From Saprolegnia diclina VS20 (Eukaryota > Oomycota > Saprolegniomycetes > Saprolegniales > Saprolegniaceae), in the NCBI RefSeq assembly GCF_000281045.1, contig NW_008246112.1, positions 414,333-478,332 of the forward strand: a stretch of 64,000 nt of DNA, read 5' to 3'. This document shows, one piece after another, positions 61,869-64,000 of the stretch. A program made the translations under genes and the position numbers. Position 1 is the first letter of the stretch; each line of letters begins with the position of its first letter. Under the pieces are notes generated by a model. It was not told where the DNA came from, searched no databases, and saw only the letters and a program-made list of their open reading frames with translations.

Positions 61869-63871
61869 ATGGTGGCAGTGCGTTGGGTGCTCTCGGTGCT
61901 AGCGACGGCGTCGGCCTGCACCATCATCGCTGTGGGCAAAGACGTACGCTGCTTTCGATCGGCCGCTGGGCGCTAAGGTCTTGTAGGCGTCGAGCACGGG
62001 GTCGCCGCTCGCGACGCACAACGCCGACTGCGGCAACTGCGACTTTCGCATCGGCAAGGTCCCTGCCAAGACGTTCTTGAATGGCTCGAGCCGGCCCATC
62101 ACGCGCTTTCGCCTCGAGTACCCTCGCTACGGTACGCGATCTGCACGCATGCATGCCTCTGACGACGACGTAGTCGGCGACGACCGCGGCGACACGTTCA
62201 AGCTCGCCAACGTCGACACGACCATTTACAACTGGACCGAGACGCCAGCGATGGGTTCGATTCCGCAGGTGCCGTCGACGTACGCGTACCTCTCGGGTCT
62301 CTACGGCATCATGAACGAGCACCAAGTGTCGATCGGCGAGAGCACATGCGGCGGGAAGCTCGTGGCCGCGCCCGTCTCGGACGGCGGCAAAGCCCTCTTT
62401 GACGTCTCGGAGCTGACAAACGTGGCCATGGAACGCGCGACGAATGCGCGGGAAGCGATTGCCCTCATGGGCCACCTCGCCGAGACGTTTGGGTACTACG
62501 GCGCCGACTGGTCGAGCCCGAACGCGGTGCTCGAGGCTGGCGAAGCACTCGTTGTGGCCGACCCGATCGAAGCGTGGATCGTGCACTTTCACCCGGATGA
62601 CACGGGCGCGTCCGCGGTCTGGGTCGCGCAGCGCATCCCTGATGGCCACATCACGGCGGTCGCCAACCAGTTTACCATCCGCGAGGTCAACTTGACCGAC
62701 AGCGCCAACTTTATGGGCTCCACAAATATGGTCGACGTCGCGATTCGCGCCAAGCTGTACGACCCGTCGGTCAATGGCACCTTTGACTTCACCCGCGTGT
62801 ACGCGCAGCCCATCACGCCAGACCAGTATTACGCCACGCGGCGCGTCTGGCGCGTCTTTACGCTCGCGAACCCGAGCCTCGATCTCTCGCCCTTGACCGA
62901 TATCTACGCCTCAGACTATCCATTCTCGGTGCCAGTCGCATCGACCCTGGGCCCGCAAGATCTTATGCGCTACATGCGCGACCACTACGAAGGCACGCCG
63001 TTCGACATGACGCAGGGTCCGGCCGCAGGGCCGTACGGCAACCCGGACCGCTACGGTACATCATATTTGAGCGTTGAGTTTGCCTCTTGAGATTGAGTTT
63101 GCACTTGTAGACATCAACGGCAACGGCAACATGACGCGCGCCACCGCGATGACGGGCCATTTCGAGCGCGCGATCTCGATCTTCCGCACGAGCTTCTCGT
63201 TCGTCTCGGTGGCCGATAAGGCAGACCCGTCGCTCGGGCTCATCTGGTTTGGCCAGTACGGTCCGCACGCCACGTCATATGTGCCCATCTTTACACACGT
63301 GACCGAGGTCCCCAGCGAGTACGCGCGCGGGTCGCTGCACGCGTACGACATGGAGGCGTCGTTCTGGGCGTTTGCGATCGTCGGCAACTGGGCCTCGCGC
63401 TTCTACCTCTTTGCGCATCCGGTCGTGGCCGCGGTCCAAGACAAGCTCGAGAGTGCGGCGCGCGCGGCGTTGCCATCGATCCATTCGGAAGCCACGTCGC
63501 TTGCGTCGACCAAAGGCGACGACGCGCTCCGGGCGTACCTCACCTCACAGTCCAAGCAGCTCGCGACGACCACGCACAGCGCATTTGTGAATCTCTTTGG
63601 GACGCTCGTGACCACGTTCCACGATGGGTACATGATGCGCAACTTGACGGCCGGCACGCTCTCGGCGCAGTCGCTCTTCTACCCGCAATGGTGGCTCGAG
63701 AACGTCGGGTACTTTGCAGCGCACGACGACATGCCGACGTTCATCACGAGCAACGAAGGCGCGTCGACCATGTTTTTCATGGGCGTCTTCCTCCTCGGGT
63801 CCTTTGTCTGCCTCGCCATCGGGTTTGGCCTCGGCATGTACCGCCAGCGCGGCTACGTGCGTATCAACTAG
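61869..63871 (+). CDS. Peptidase family C69 (U34) dipeptidase, secreted/membrane-anchored
   Basis: Four exons. Signal peptide MVAVRWVLSVLATASA is followed directly by Cys17 in CTIIAVGKD, the N-terminal nucleophile of this Ntn-hydrolase family; ASSTGSPLATHNADCGNC follows after a 43-nt intron. Then come YLSGLYGIMNEHQVSIGEST, ALFDVSELTNVAMERATNAR, YGADWSSPNAVLEAGEALVV, AVWVAQRIPDGHITAVANQF, RRVWRVFTLANPSLDLSPL and, after the last intron (about 63055-63108), FSFVSVADKADPSLGLIWFG and SFWAFAIVGNWASRFYLF. A C-terminal span (STMFFMGVFLLGSFVCLAIG) and short basic tail (YRQRGYVRIN) anchor it. The family hydrolyses dipeptides or acts as secernin-like. Likely located in lysosome/vacuole or at the cell surface with the catalytic part outside. 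Confidence 0.88.
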
Positions 63872-64000
63872 GACCAGCGATCAATACACCTGGCTTTTCT
63901 TTGCACAAAGCACGCGTCCGGAAGCTCCATTTCACGAGACTGTACTTTCAATGTATCAAGTGGTTTGCGCTAAAATGGCGCCGACTCAAATGCACGATGA

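Noticed and set aside
1-64000. CRISPR arrays, prophage or bacterial operons.
   Set aside because: Spliceosomal-type introns, receptor kinases and separate promoters show a eukaryotic nuclear genome; no array of spaced repeats was found.

Overview
The window looks like nuclear DNA of an oomycete, most likely Saprolegniales (Saprolegnia/Achlya-like). This is inferred from GC-rich, tightly packed genes with very short introns (about 40-60 nt, mostly starting GTAC or GTNCG and ending TAG), TKL-type receptor-like kinases with one membrane span, ankyrin genes, a fused CHAP-amidase/glutathionylspermidine synthase, and an ABCB full transporter. There are no operons, ribosome binding sites or CRISPR arrays. 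No search was run, so species and orthology are inferred from motifs.

Layout. 1-0.9 kb: a minisatellite and unassigned DNA. 0.9-5.6 kb (+): a WDR7/rabconnectin-3-beta-like WD40 protein in many exons. 5.8-9.6 kb (-): an ABCB full transporter. 10.4-13.8 kb (-): a MutS homologue with a mitochondrial-type leader. 14.4-15.7 kb (+): an FBXO9-like F-box protein. 15.9-18.4 kb (-): a tandem pair of head-GIN-like beta-repeat proteins. 19.2-23.4 kb: two divergently transcribed ankyrin genes with about one exon per repeat. 23.6-30.1 kb: an Mpv17 family protein, two glutathionylspermidine synthase/amidase paralogues facing each other, and a Pro-rich orphan between them.

31.9-39.1 kb (+): a transmembrane pseudokinase, a PH/DUF1399-like protein and two receptor-like TKL kinases, one with an extracellular beta-gamma-crystallin-like domain. 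39.5-44.5 kb: a PLAC8 protein, a Ser/Thr kinase, and a PDZ/coiled-coil protein. 44.9-49.6 kb (-): three dispersed copies of an unrecognised small Cys-motif family ending in EWSFSA(L/M)Y. 49.7-54.3 kb: gene-poor DNA containing an AT-rich island with an N gap flanked by identical 58-bp ends. 54.7-63.9 kb (+): a divergent kinase, an ATAD2-like AAA/bromodomain protein with an inserted PHD finger, and a C69 dipeptidase with signal peptide and C-terminal membrane span.

The functional themes are membrane signalling (the kinase cluster), polyamine-glutathione redox metabolism (the GspSA pair), genome and chromatin maintenance (MutS, ATAD2) and membrane trafficking or transport (WDR7, ABCB). The most novel-looking items are the beta-gamma-crystallin receptor kinase, the Cys-motif family, the intracellular GIN-like pair and introns in unrelated genes that share sequence.
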